A DNA stretch of 64,000 nt. Origin: Leptolyngbya sp. BC1307. GTDB lineage: Bacteria > Cyanobacteriota > Cyanobacteriia > Phormidesmidales > Phormidesmidaceae. Numbering within the stretch: the stretch's first letter is position 1; every line of letters starts with the position of its first letter. The DNA lies in NCBI RefSeq assembly GCF_002286735.1, contig NZ_NRTA01000002.1:62001-126000 (forward strand). The letters run 5' to 3'. Below the pieces are notes generated by a model that searched no databases, was not told the DNA's origin, and saw only the letters and a program-made list of their open reading frames with translations. Below, piece by piece: positions 1 through 8,598 of the stretch. The position numbers and the translations under genes were made by a program.

Positions 1-491
1 CGGTATCAAAACGTACCTGCTTCTAAAAAAGAGCCTATAATATTCAAGTATACAAATGATTTATACCGCTTAATTCTAATCATTGCTTCTACCTTGATCT
101 ACCTGTATCCTTACTTCGCCAGCACATTTTATTTACAGATAATCCTTTAAACGCCCCCCTAATATTTGGCCCTAATATTTGGCCCTAATATTTGGCCCTA
201 ATATTTGGCCCTAATATTTGGCTATGGCTGCCGGCATATCAGTTGCCCTGAGCCCGATTGCAAACCGGTCTCGCTCCAAAGTCCTCATTCCACAGACAAG
301 CGCCAATCGCTAAGACTTTGGGACGGGCGATTGTTCTTAGCGAGTAGCAGGCGAGCGATCGCGCTAGCTTCAATGCCGGGTCTTCAACTAAACCGGACTT
401 AGGGCAATTCAATAAGCCCCGATAGTTTCCTTATCAGATTGGGGGTTACCCCTTTAATCAAGCACGTATCTTACTATCTTATTTAACTGCT
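1..491. other. Intergenic stretch before the LabA-like gene
   Basis: I see no convincing gene here. The left part is AT-rich; a 13-bp tandem repeat lies at 157-221. A 65-codon reading frame from a TTG inside the repeat (205-402) has no recognisable protein features, so I leave it uncalled. The last 100 bases before 492 must hold the promoter of the NYN gene, but no clear -35/-10 pair is visible. Confidence 0.5.
157..221. repeat. 13-bp tandem repeat, five perfect copies
   Basis: The unit CCCTAATATTTGG is repeated five times head to tail without mismatch. The core TAATATT-like part is AT-rich and flanked by GGCCC junctions. It lies about 270 bases upstream of the NYN-domain gene and is outside any supported coding region. 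Perfect identity suggests recent slippage expansion or a selected binding array; the sequence alone does not decide. Confidence 0.95.
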
Positions 492-1013
492 ATGGTCTCA
501 ACTCCACTAAATCGAATTTCTATTTTTGTAGATGGCAATAACATGTTTTATGCCCAGCAGAAAAACGGCTGGTTTTTTGATCCTAAGCGGGTACTAGAAC
601 ATTTTGTTAGCGAGACAGACGGGCTATCTTTAGTCAATGCCTTTTGGTACACCGGTCTAAAAGATCCGCAGGATCAGCGCGGATTTCGAGATGCGCTGAT
701 CAGCCTGGGCTACACCGTGCGCACTAAGGTGCTTAAAGAATATTACGACGACACCTCAGGCCGCTATTCTCAAAAAGCCAATTTGGATATTGAAATCGTT
801 GTAGACATGTTTAACACGGTTGAGCAGTATGACCGGGTGGTTTTGCTGAGTGGCGACGGTGATTTCGAGCGCGCCATTGAGCTGCTGCGCTCGAAAAATA
901 CCCACATCACCGTGGTCTCAACAGAAGGCATGATCGCCCGCGAACTGCGTAACGTCACTGACCGCTATATCGATCTCAATAAGATTCGTCAGGCCATCGA
1001 AAAATCGGAATGA
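492..1013 (+). CDS. NYN-domain protein, LabA/DUF88 family
   Basis: A 173-residue protein that is a NYN (PIN-like, metal-dependent nuclease fold) domain almost end to end. The N-terminal strand ends in FVDGNNMF (Asp14), the central acidic residues Asp99 and Asp105 lie in a LDIEIVVDMF segment, and LLSGDGDF supplies Asp122 and Asp124; these match the acidic cluster expected for NYN nucleases. The family includes LabA of Synechococcus, implicated in circadian output repression, and bacterial RNA-degrading NYN proteins; which role applies here is inference. It stands alone, with the oppositely oriented anti-sigma-like gene immediately downstream. Start is the first ATG of the frame. Confidence 0.9.
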   Translation: MVSTPLNRISIFVDGNNMFYAQQKNGWFFDPKRVLEHFVSETDGLSLVNAFWYTGLKDPQDQRGFRDALISLGYTVRTKVLKEYYDDTSGRYSQKANLDIEIVVDMFNTVEQYDRVVLLSGDGDFERAIELLRSKNTHITVVSTEGMIARELRNVTDRYIDLNKIRQAIEKSE

Positions 1014-1038
1014 TAGCCTGCACTCAGGTGTCTACTGC

Positions 1039-1440
1039 CTACTGTCTATTCCCAATAGGCGATGAGCGCCGACCGGCACGCAGCGCCCGTCGGATTTTAT
1101 TTTGCGCTTGATACTGCTGCTGTATCTGCGCATCGGACGATAGCCACTGCTCTACCAGACAGCGCTCTTGCTCAGAAACTTCGTCGTCAAGATAGGCGCT
1201 GAGGAGATTAAATTTTTCGTCGGCTGCAAGGCTGTCCCCATTAGAGTGCTGTTGCACAGGGGCAGACGATGGCGGTGTGAGCTGCCAAACATTTTCTGAG
1301 CTAGGCGTGTAACCCGGCTTAATAGCGAGATCCGGCTGGTAGGATCTGCCGGCGGCGGCATGGGCAGGTTGGCTGGCTCTGGCCGCCGCTAAAGGTTGCA
1401 AAGCCGAAGCTTGCAAATCGAGGTTTAAATTAGATGTCAT
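1039..1440 (-). CDS. Anti-sigma-factor-like small protein
   Basis: A 133-residue protein with an N-terminal half rich in Ala, Pro and Ser and probably disordered, then at residues 79-104 a helix-turn-helix-like stretch LLSAYLDDEVSEQER...WL that resembles the N-terminal domain of zinc-finger/RseA-type anti-sigma factors (the common pattern is L-x-AYLDGEL...E...V..WL). The His and Cys zinc ligands of the zf-HC2 form are absent and there is no membrane segment. By family resemblance it may bind an ECF sigma factor, but no sigma gene is adjacent. It converges on the NYN gene and has a long (about 800 bp) upstream spacer. Confidence 0.6.
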   Translation of the reverse strand: MTSNLNLDLQASALQPLAAARASQPAHAAAGRSYQPDLAIKPGYTPSSENVWQLTPPSSAPVQQHSNGDSLAADEKFNLLSAYLDDEVSEQERCLVEQWLSSDAQIQQQYQAQNKIRRALRAGRRSSPIGNRQ

Positions 1441-1589
1441 GATATGCGTAAAACTGTTGCGGTACTTGAAAGAAATTAGAAGTGACGCTTCAGGCGATCG
1501 CAGTAGAAAACACTAAAGACTGCGGAAACGTAGCTGCAGCAGCACCTTGATAAGCTTCATAGTCTTTGTATGGCAACCTGTACCGTAGG

Positions 1590-1601
1590 CAGTTCGAACT
1601 G
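1590..1601. promoter_or_regulatory. Perfect 12-bp palindrome, candidate operator
   Basis: CAGTTCGAACTG is self-complementary and lies about 150 bp upstream of the anti-sigma-like gene start. Its symmetry suits a dimeric regulator, but no family consensus is matched confidently. Confidence 0.25.
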
Positions 1602-1971
1602 TCTACAGCAAAGGTAAGCAAAAGCAGCTGGTAAAAGCGATCTTGTTAAGCCTGAGCATCCTCGGTCGTCTGTTCCCTTAGACGAGCAAACCTCAAAATA
1701 GGTTCGCCACCTTCAGGAAGCATCAATACTACCGATAACAGGGTGGTCACTTCAGAGGTAGTATTTTTACAATATTTTTTAGAGACGGCAGGCTTTTAAC
1801 AGCGTCTCATCACATTTCTCACTGACCATAGAGTTCTCTTTGGGTTGCAACTCAAGGCATCTAAGGCAATTTTTCTAACGGCGAGACGAAGCTCTTGGGG
1901 GATTGGCTCAGGTGATTCGTGGTTTTTGAGGGATAATAAAATTAGGCGGTCGGGTGCTATCTGCTTCTGAG

Positions 1972-2026
1972 ACAGTTTGCTTCTAGGACGGTTTGATTCT
2001 AGGACGGTTTGCTTTTAGGACGGTAG
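1972..2026. repeat. Degenerate 16-bp tandem repeat, about 3.4 copies
   Basis: Units of the form ACGGTTTGCTTCTAGG follow one another at 1972-1987, 1988-2003 and 2004-2019, with a partial fourth unit. Units differ at one or two positions. It lies some 230 bp upstream of the conserved hypothetical gene that starts at 2253. Confidence 0.85.
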
Positions 2027-2252
2027 ACATGCCCGGTGCTACTAAGCACCGAGATCAAGTGCCATAGAGAGATGGGCTGGGCAATTTTGGCGTCTGGCCA
2101 AGCTACTTAAACCGAAGTTTAAAGAGTCAAGGAGCAAGCGAACCATTTATAGGTTTCTTGTGCTAGGCAAGGTATCTTGATAAACAAGCGACTGTCTCAG
2201 GGTTTTCGCTACTTCGCGCATCTCTCATGCCTCTTTAAATATCTCTATACCT

Positions 2253-2684
2253 ATGCAATATCTAGCAAAGGTTTACGCCAAGTCTTCATTGGGCAGTACC
2301 CAGCTCCAGCTATTGGCTGTAAATACGGCTGAATGTACCTGGGAACCGATTACGCCGCCCAAGCTAGTTGCCACCACGCGGGAGATCCCCTTCAATGAGC
2401 AGGTCTTGGTGCTGCTAGAGCTGAGTAATGAGGAGAGCGTAGCGGCTGTCAAAGATGCAACTGAATGGGTGGTTGACTTTGTCTCTGAATATTTGGCGTC
2501 GGGCCTGACGCCCAAAAGTATGAAAGAAGAGGTAGAACGAGCCGAGCAGTGGCGACAGTCGCTGACGCTGCAGACTCAGGAAGTACGCCGAAGAGCACTG
2601 GAAACGGCTGCCCGACGCGATGAGATTCAAAACCTGGAAAAACGGTTGAAGCTAGAGCGCGAAACATTGGAAACTCGTGATTAG
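2253..2684 (+). CDS. Conserved hypothetical protein with C-terminal coiled coil
   Basis: A 143-residue soluble protein. The first ~90 residues look globular with alternating strands (AKVYAKSSLGSTQLQLLAVN, then QVLVLLELSNEE), and residues ~95-143 are a charged heptad-like helix rich in Glu, Arg and Leu, predicted as a coiled coil. I do not recognise an enzyme family. It ends 20 bases before the convergently oriented antiporter gene. The start is the only nearby ATG and gives a sensible N-terminus; no strong ribosome-binding site is seen. Codon use resembles its neighbours. Confidence 0.75.
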   Translation: MQYLAKVYAKSSLGSTQLQLLAVNTAECTWEPITPPKLVATTREIPFNEQVLVLLELSNEESVAAVKDATEWVVDFVSEYLASGLTPKSMKEEVERAEQWRQSLTLQTQEVRRRALETAARRDEIQNLEKRLKLERETLETRD

Positions 2685-2703
2685 TAAGCGCTATTAGCGG
2701 CTA

Positions 2704-4290
2704 CTAGGCAGGATTTTCCTGCGGCAGCACGTCTTGCAGCAGGGGGGCAAGTTCGTCTTTAAGCTGTCCGGCTCGAATGAATTCGGCGTAGGTGTCTGAT
2801 TCTATCGCTAGCAGCTCGTTTCGGACTTGCTCAGCGGCGAAGTTGAGAATTTCGGGATTGGAGCGCTGCAGCTTGGTGAGGTCTTCTTGCAGCTCTTCTA
2901 GCTGACCTTCTACTAAGGCAATCTGATATCTGGCGAACTCTTTGTCTACTTCCTGACGCTCTATAAGTTCTCTAAGCCGATCAAGCACGCGGTTGAGCGC
3001 AACCCGGTGGGCAACTAGCTGAGTGTATCTTTGACGGGTGGGCTGGTCACCTAGCAAATTGAGCCAGGAGAGCAGCGGCTGAGTGGTCAATCCCTGTACC
3101 AGCAGCGTAAAGAGCATGACACCAAAGACTACCGCAATAATTTCCTGTCTGTCGGCCAGCGATTCGGGTACGCTCAGGGCTAGCGCGACTGAGACAGAGC
3201 CTCTCAATCCTCCCCACCAGAGAACGGTCTGACCAGGGATGGAGATGTTCTCACTTTTGGTCACGGCATTGCTGAAAGCACCCAAAGAATAAATGCTGAA
3301 GGCGCGAGCGGTGAGGATGATGGCGATCGCCCACAAAATAGTGTCGGCATAGTCGATCAAATACTCAAAGCGCACCTGGTCGCCAATCAGCAAAAATACG
3401 ATGGAGTTGACAAAAAAGGCCAGAAACTCCCAGAATTCCGACACTACTAGCCGCGTACGAGGATTCATCCCGATCCGGGAGCCAAAATTGCCCAAAATTA
3501 GCCCGGTGGTGACCACAGCGATGACGCCTGAGCCGCCTAGCTCCTCCGCCACGATATAGGTGCCATAAGCTGACACCAGAGTAAGCGACTGCTCTACCAG
3601 CGGAATATCGAACCGCTGAGTGAGAAATGAAATGCCAAAGCCGATCAGACCGCCCAAGCTAATGCCCAAGCCTACAAAAATCCCGAAGCGAGCGATAGTC
3701 AAGGTGACATCAAATTGCTCAATGCCCAAAGCGATGCCCAGCAGCAAATTGAAGGCGACGACTGCGACCCCGTCGTTAAACAGGCTTTCGCCCTCCATCA
3801 GGGTAGTCAGCCGCTTATCTACACCAAGTTCGCGAAAGAGCGCCGTGACAGAGACCGGATCGGTTGCCGATAGGCTAGCCCCGACCAGGAGCGCGGTTGC
3901 CAGCGAAGCGCCCGCCAACTGCTGCAGGCCAAAGACCAAACCCATGATGCAAATGATGACGCCCAGCACGGCATAGAGCAAAATGGGCACAAAATCGCTC
4001 TTTAACCGGCTCCACTGAATATTCCAGGCGGCTTCAAACAGCAGCGGCGGCAGGAAAATAAACAGGATTAGCTCTGGGGAAAGGTTAACGAGCCGGACAT
4101 CAACAACTGCCAGCCCCAACCCGACTAGCAGCAGCAGCAGGGTATAGGGAATATTGCGCAGAATGCTAAGGACCCGTGACAGCGTGGCTACGCCCAAAGA
4201 AACTGACAGCACCAGCAAAAATTGGCGCAGATTGGCCTCAATCGAGGGATCTTTTAGCTCGGGCTCTACAACTACGGCTAGCCAGTGCAT
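2704..4290 (-). CDS. Na+/H+ antiporter, CPA1 (NhaP/NHE) family
   Basis: A polytopic membrane protein with about 12 hydrophobic segments and a cytoplasmic tail of about 110 residues with coiled-coil character (LVEGQLEELQEDLTKLQ). Family hallmarks are the ATDPVSV motif near residue 140 and GESLFNDGVAVV near residue 170, the region bearing the transport-site acidic residues of CPA1 exchangers. Cyanobacterial NhaS1 proteins are of the same type and length (about 530 residues). The frame stays open upstream into recN up to 4521, but the extra residues are not family-like; ATG at 4290 (MHWLAVVV...) is preferred, a GTG at 4341 is the alternative. It lies downstream of recN on the same strand. Role: sodium/proton exchange for pH and salt homeostasis. 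Confidence 0.9.
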   Translation of the reverse strand: MHWLAVVVEPELKDPSIEANLRQFLLVLSVSLGVATLSRVLSILRNIPYTLLLLLVGLGLAVVDVRLVNLSPELILFIFLPPLLFEAAWNIQWSRLKSDFVPILLYAVLGVIICIMGLVFGLQQLAGASLATALLVGASLSATDPVSVTALFRELGVDKRLTTLMEGESLFNDGVAVVAFNLLLGIALGIEQFDVTLTIARFGIFVGLGISLGGLIGFGISFLTQRFDIPLVEQSLTLVSAYGTYIVAEELGGSGVIAVVTTGLILGNFGSRIGMNPRTRLVVSEFWEFLAFFVNSIVFLLIGDQVRFEYLIDYADTILWAIAIILTARAFSIYSLGAFSNAVTKSENISIPGQTVLWWGGLRGSVSVALALSVPESLADRQEIIAVVFGVMLFTLLVQGLTTQPLLSWLNLLGDQPTRQRYTQLVAHRVALNRVLDRLRELIERQEVDKEFARYQIALVEGQLEELQEDLTKLQRSNPEILNFAAEQVRNELLAIESDTYAEFIRAGQLKDELAPLLQDVLPQENPA

Positions 4291-4402
4291 ACTGTCTGCA
4301 ATTGCAGAGGCGGTCAGAAGGGAGTCAGGCAAGGCGATCACGGGGATAAAGTGAGAGCTGCTGATTAAAGCGCTTCTATAGTAAAGCTTAGTGGGCAGCG
4401 CA

Positions 4403-6229
4403 TCACCCTGCCTGACGAATCGTTTCGGCTTGTACCAGCAGAGAGTCGGCAAAGGCGATCGCCTCGCTATGCGATCTGCCCCCGGCCAACTGCGCCAGTT
4501 CGTCTCGCCGGGACTGCGCATCGAGCGGGGTGACTTTGACTATGGTGCGCTCGGCTTCGGTCGCCTTGTCTGTTTTACCCGCTTTGCCCGTTTTGGCAGA
4601 CTGGTCGGCGATTTTAGCGCGCGCTTTGGCTTCTTCGGTGGCAGTAGGCGACTGGCCTTTGGTAGCGATCACCGCTAACGGCTGAGTGACGATGTGTTTG
4701 CCAACGTGAAAGTGAGCATCGGCCATGGCAGCAACCAGCGGCTGGTGAGTAACGCACAGCACCTGATGAGTGCGACCCAGTTGATAGAGCTTTTCGGCGA
4801 TCGCCTGCGCCACCCGCCCGGATACGCCGACATCGATTTCGTCAAATACCATGGTGCCAATCGGATCGACCCGTGAAAAGCACGCCTTCAGCGCCAGCAA
4901 AAACCGGCTCATTTCGCCGCCTGAAGCAATTTCAACCAGCGGCTGCAAAGGTTCACCCGGGTTGGGGCTAAACAAAAAAGAAATCAGGTCTGCCCCTTCC
5001 GCTGCGGGCGCTTGTGACTGAATATCAACTTTGAATTTTACTCGCTCCATTGCCAGGGGTTTGAGCTGCGCGACCAGCGATCGCTCTAGCGTTTTCGCCG
5101 CCGCCTGGCGCAGTTGAGTGAGCTGCTGACAGTTCTCCCTCAGTGTCTTTTGTTTGCTTTGGTAAGCAGCTTCTAAGGCTTCGATAGACTGGCCTTCGCC
5201 ATGCAGAGCCGCCAGTGAAGCCTGGATGCTCTGATAGTACTCAATCAGCGCTGGCAAATCCCGATTGTACTTGCGGCAAAGCTGTTTGAGCTGTGCCATC
5301 CGCTGATCAATTTCTTCTAGCCGCTCTGGATCGGTCTCAATGCTCTCTCCGTAAGCATTAATCTGACGGCCTGCCTCCTGAATCTGAGCCAGCGCGTCGC
5401 TGACCATATCTAAAATCGGGTTAACCTCCGGGTCAAAGCGCAGCATATCGCTTAAGGTGCTTTCGGCCTGACCCAGCATATCGGCGCAGGCTTCGCCGCC
5501 GTCGTTTTCATAGAGAATCTGATAGACCTGATAGCTCTGCTGCTGCAGTTCGACGCTGTGACTCAGACGCTGATGCTCTATCTGCAGCGCTTCTAGCTCA
5601 TCGGGGGCCTCTAGTTCGGCTGCGCTTAGCTCTTTGCTCTGGTATTCGAACATCTCTAGCTGATCGGTGCGCTGCTGCTCCGCCCGGCGGCGAGTGTCTA
5701 AGGCTTTTTTGGCAGCGGTGGCCACTGCATAGTCTATCGCGACCTGCTGGCGCTGCTGCAGTAATGTTTTGTCACCAAAGCCATCTAGCCAGTCGCGCTG
5801 CAGATCAGGAGAGCCGAGCTGTAGGGTCTGGCCCTGCGCTGTAATTTCGATCAGCAGGTGGCGCAGCTCTTCCATCTGCGGCTTTTTGACCACCGTGCCG
5901 TTCAGCCGAGAGCGACTGCGTACAGAGCCTTTGCCAGCGGTCAGTTCGCGGCGACAGATGAGCATATCTCCCTCAGAGGGAATTTCATTGACGCTTAGCC
6001 AGTCAGCAACGCGCGGATCTAGATCGAAGCTGGCCTCAATTAGCGCTTTTTCAGTGCCGGTTCTTACCCATCTGTTGGTGGCTTTCCCCCCTAGCACGGC
6101 GTCAATGGCATCTAGGATAATAGACTTGCCTGCGCCGGTTTCGCCCGTTAAAACGTTGAGCCCGGGCTGCAGCTTCAGATCGAGCTGGTCGATGAGGGCA
6201 AAATTCTCAATTTTTAAGGAAGCCAGCAT
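4403..6229 (-). CDS. recN: DNA repair protein RecN
   Basis: A 608-residue SMC-like ATPase involved in double-strand break repair. Walker A GETGAGKS is at residues 29-36, the ABC-type signature SGGEMSRFLLALK near residue 433 and Walker B MVFDEIDVGVSG near residue 460, with a central coiled coil (roughly 155-400) rich in Gln, Glu and Leu. Near the C-terminus, about 50 residues rich in Ala, Lys and Thr (KAGKTDKATEAE-like) are inserted after the HFHVGK segment, longer than in many RecN proteins. It is divergent from the AarF-like gene with a ~280 bp spacer and precedes the antiporter gene. Start at ATG 6229 gives the canonical ML-x-L-x-I-x-NFALI N-terminus. Confidence 0.97.
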   Translation of the reverse strand: MLASLKIENFALIDQLDLKLQPGLNVLTGETGAGKSIILDAIDAVLGGKATNRWVRTGTEKALIEASFDLDPRVADWLSVNEIPSEGDMLICRRELTAGKGSVRSRSRLNGTVVKKPQMEELRHLLIEITAQGQTLQLGSPDLQRDWLDGFGDKTLLQQRQQVAIDYAVATAAKKALDTRRRAEQQRTDQLEMFEYQSKELSAAELEAPDELEALQIEHQRLSHSVELQQQSYQVYQILYENDGGEACADMLGQAESTLSDMLRFDPEVNPILDMVSDALAQIQEAGRQINAYGESIETDPERLEEIDQRMAQLKQLCRKYNRDLPALIEYYQSIQASLAALHGEGQSIEALEAAYQSKQKTLRENCQQLTQLRQAAAKTLERSLVAQLKPLAMERVKFKVDIQSQAPAAEGADLISFLFSPNPGEPLQPLVEIASGGEMSRFLLALKACFSRVDPIGTMVFDEIDVGVSGRVAQAIAEKLYQLGRTHQVLCVTHQPLVAAMADAHFHVGKHIVTQPLAVIATKGQSPTATEEAKARAKIADQSAKTGKAGKTDKATEAERTIVKVTPLDAQSRRDELAQLAGGRSHSEAIAFADSLLVQAETIRQAG

Positions 6230-6512
6230 AGCCCTCTACGTCGCCACCGCAATTGTTGACAGATTTCATAGGCAGAATGTGCGCGATCAGTGAAGGGGCT
6301 GAGAAAAAAGTTTTATAGCTAGAGGCGGACGACAGCCTTCACCGAGTTGATACAATAGTTTACATATGTTGATTCTATAGCGACTCCTATTTACATCATC
6401 ATCCCTGCCCGGCGATTTTTTGAGTGATTATCTGAGCCTGCTCTGTCTGAGCTTATTCTATCGCTGTGGATCGAGGGCTTGTCCCGGACGACTACATTTT
6501 CTGAAATATTTT

Positions 6513-8570
6513 ATGAGCGTAGCTTCTCCTGATCTTGGCCGTCCATCTGAACTTGATACTTCGACAGCTGCCTCAACCGTGATTCTCGATGCGGCAGGTC
6601 GCCCCGTTGACATGCCCATCGCTGCCGTTGAAGACCAGCCGACTGTAACGGCGGCAAAGGCCCCGGCGGCAGCGACTCGACCGCCTCAGTCTTTAGAAGA
6701 TATTTTGGTTTATGACCCCGAGGCGATCGCCGCCTTCTATCGCCGCCGTCCTCTTCGTATTTTGTTCCGCTTGGTCGAAATTTTTTGGCTCGCGGCGGGC
6801 TACGTGATCGGACTGCTCTCAGATCGGCTCACAGGTCGCCAAAAGATTAACGAGAAAAAGCGGGCCGCGGGACTGCGGATAATGCTAACTCGCCTCGGCC
6901 CAGCCTATATCAAGGTGGGGCAGGCGCTCTCGACGCGGCCAGACCTGGTTTCGCCGATGACCATGACCGAGATGGTAAAGCTACAAGATCAGCTGCCGCC
7001 TTTCTCTAATGAAATTGCCATGCGTTTCATCGAAGAAGAAATTGGTCAGCCACCGGAGAACGTCTATGCAAATCTATCGGCGATGCCAGTAGCCGCAGCG
7101 TCTTTAGGACAGGTCTATAAGGGGCAACTACAAACCGGTGAAACGGTAGCTGTCAAAGTGCAGCGCCCCGGCCTAGCCGAACAAATCGCCAAAGACATTT
7201 ACATCCTGCGAATTTTGGCGAACTGGGCGACTAATAACATCAGTCAGATCCGCAGCGATCTGGTGAGCATTGTCGACGAATTTGGTACGCGCATCTTTGA
7301 AGAGATGGACTACACCCATGAGGGTGAAAATGCGGAGCGCTTCGCTGACCTGTACGGCTGCCTGCCAGAAATTTTGGTGCCAGGCATTTACCCGCAGTAC
7401 ACCGGGCGGCGAGTGCTGACGATGGAGTGGATCGAGGGGGTTAAACTCACCGAAATTGAACGATTGCGTGCTCAGGGCATTGACCCGACTCATGTGATTG
7501 AGGTGGGCGTGCAGTGCTCACTTCGGCAACTGCTAGAGCACGGCTTTTTCCACGCTGACCCGCACCCGGGCAACTTGCTGGTTACAAAAGACGGCAAGCT
7601 GGCCTACCTGGATTTTGGCATGATGTGCCAGGTAGAGCCCTACCAGCGCTATGGCCTGATCGAAGCGATTGTGCATATGGTCAACCGCGATTTTGAAGGG
7701 CTTGCTCAAGACTATGTCAACCTGGAATTTTTGACGCCGGAGACAGATTTGAGCCCGATTGTGCCAGCGCTGGCAGGGGTTTTTAACAATGCTCTGGGGG
7801 CTAGCGTCGCCGAGCTGAATCTGAAGAGCATCACGGACGAATTTTCGGCACTGATGTACGAGTACCCATTTCGCGTGCCAGCTTATTACGCGCTGATCAT
7901 TCGCTCATTGGTGACGCTAGACGGTATTGCCATTAGCGTCGATCCTGACTTTAAGGTGCTCAGTAAGGCGTATCCCTACGTCGCCCGGCGACTGCTGACC
8001 GACCCTGCCCCGCAGCTGCGAGGCTCTTTGCAAGCACTGCTGTTTCAAGACGGCAGCTTCCGGTGGAATCGTTTAGAAAACTTGCTTAAAAATGCCGGCA
8101 ACAGTGACGACTACGATCTCGATCAGGTGCTCGACCAGACATTTGAATTTTTATTCTCAGAGCGAGGCCGGTTTTTGCGCGATCGCGTTGCTGATGAGCT
8201 AGCCAAAGAAATCGACAAAGCGGGCTACGGATTGGTTCAGCAAGTGGCTCGTACGCTGCGGCTCCAGGGACCCAGTAAAACGACGCTAACATCGCTTGAC
8301 CGATCAGATTCACCCGTAACCAGTAGCTGGGAGCAAGCTGCGCGGATCTTGCGTATTTTGCGAGACACACCTGGCGTTAATGCCACGATGCTGGCTAACT
8401 TGCTGCCCAAGCTAATCGCTCAGCCAGAGGCGCGAAATATCGGTCGCCGGGTCGTGAATGGTGTGGTGCAGCGATTGATCGCTCGGCTGATCCGCGAGTT
8501 TTTAGTGACTAAGCCAGTGACTAATCCGGCTGTTCTGCCACCCGCTTTGCCGCCCGCGAGAGCGGCTTGA
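6513..8570 (+). CDS. AarF/ABC1/UbiB family atypical kinase-like protein
   Basis: A 685-residue protein of the ABC1 (ADCK) atypical kinase family, known for roles in quinone biosynthesis and lipid or quinone homeostasis; cyanobacteria and plastids hold several paralogues (ABC1K), so the specific role is unknown. Visible hallmarks: the KxGQ motif in YIKVGQALSTRPD near residue 132, the Ala-rich nucleotide loop PVAAASLGQVYKG, the ATP-binding Lys in VAVKVQRPG, catalytic HADPHPGN near residue 346 and the LDFGMM metal motif near residue 365. The frame extends upstream to a TTG at 6420, but ATG 6513 gives a more natural start. The N-terminal ~60 residues are low complexity. A hydrophobic segment (LVEIFWLAAGYVIGLL) may be membrane-associated. 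Confidence 0.93.
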   Translation: MSVASPDLGRPSELDTSTAASTVILDAAGRPVDMPIAAVEDQPTVTAAKAPAAATRPPQSLEDILVYDPEAIAAFYRRRPLRILFRLVEIFWLAAGYVIGLLSDRLTGRQKINEKKRAAGLRIMLTRLGPAYIKVGQALSTRPDLVSPMTMTEMVKLQDQLPPFSNEIAMRFIEEEIGQPPENVYANLSAMPVAAASLGQVYKGQLQTGETVAVKVQRPGLAEQIAKDIYILRILANWATNNISQIRSDLVSIVDEFGTRIFEEMDYTHEGENAERFADLYGCLPEILVPGIYPQYTGRRVLTMEWIEGVKLTEIERLRAQGIDPTHVIEVGVQCSLRQLLEHGFFHADPHPGNLLVTKDGKLAYLDFGMMCQVEPYQRYGLIEAIVHMVNRDFEGLAQDYVNLEFLTPETDLSPIVPALAGVFNNALGASVAELNLKSITDEFSALMYEYPFRVPAYYALIIRSLVTLDGIAISVDPDFKVLSKAYPYVARRLLTDPAPQLRGSLQALLFQDGSFRWNRLENLLKNAGNSDDYDLDQVLDQTFEFLFSERGRFLRDRVADELAKEIDKAGYGLVQQVARTLRLQGPSKTTLTSLDRSDSPVTSSWEQAARILRILRDTPGVNATMLANLLPKLIAQPEARNIGRRVVNGVVQRLIARLIREFLVTKPVTNPAVLPPALPPARAA

Positions 8571-8598
8571 GATCATTCGTTGGCTTTCTCCGCCCGGT

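Larger units (their letters stand above)
1441..2252. other. Long intergenic region (812 bp)
   Basis: No supported coding region on either strand. It separates two divergently transcribed genes, so it should contain both promoters. Visible structure: a perfect 12-bp palindrome CAGTTCGAACTG at 1590-1601, and a degenerate 16-bp tandem repeat at 1972-2026. The size is unusual for this gene-dense window, and an unannotated small RNA is possible, but I recognise none. Confidence 0.5.

Noticed and set aside
205-402. 65-codon frame beginning in the 13-bp repeat
   Set aside because: Starts with a TTG inside repeats, no ribosome-binding site, no recognisable protein character.
4154-4354. Plus-strand frames inside the antiporter gene
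   Set aside because: Shadow frames on the opposite strand of a clear coding gene, rich in Arg and Ser without family features.
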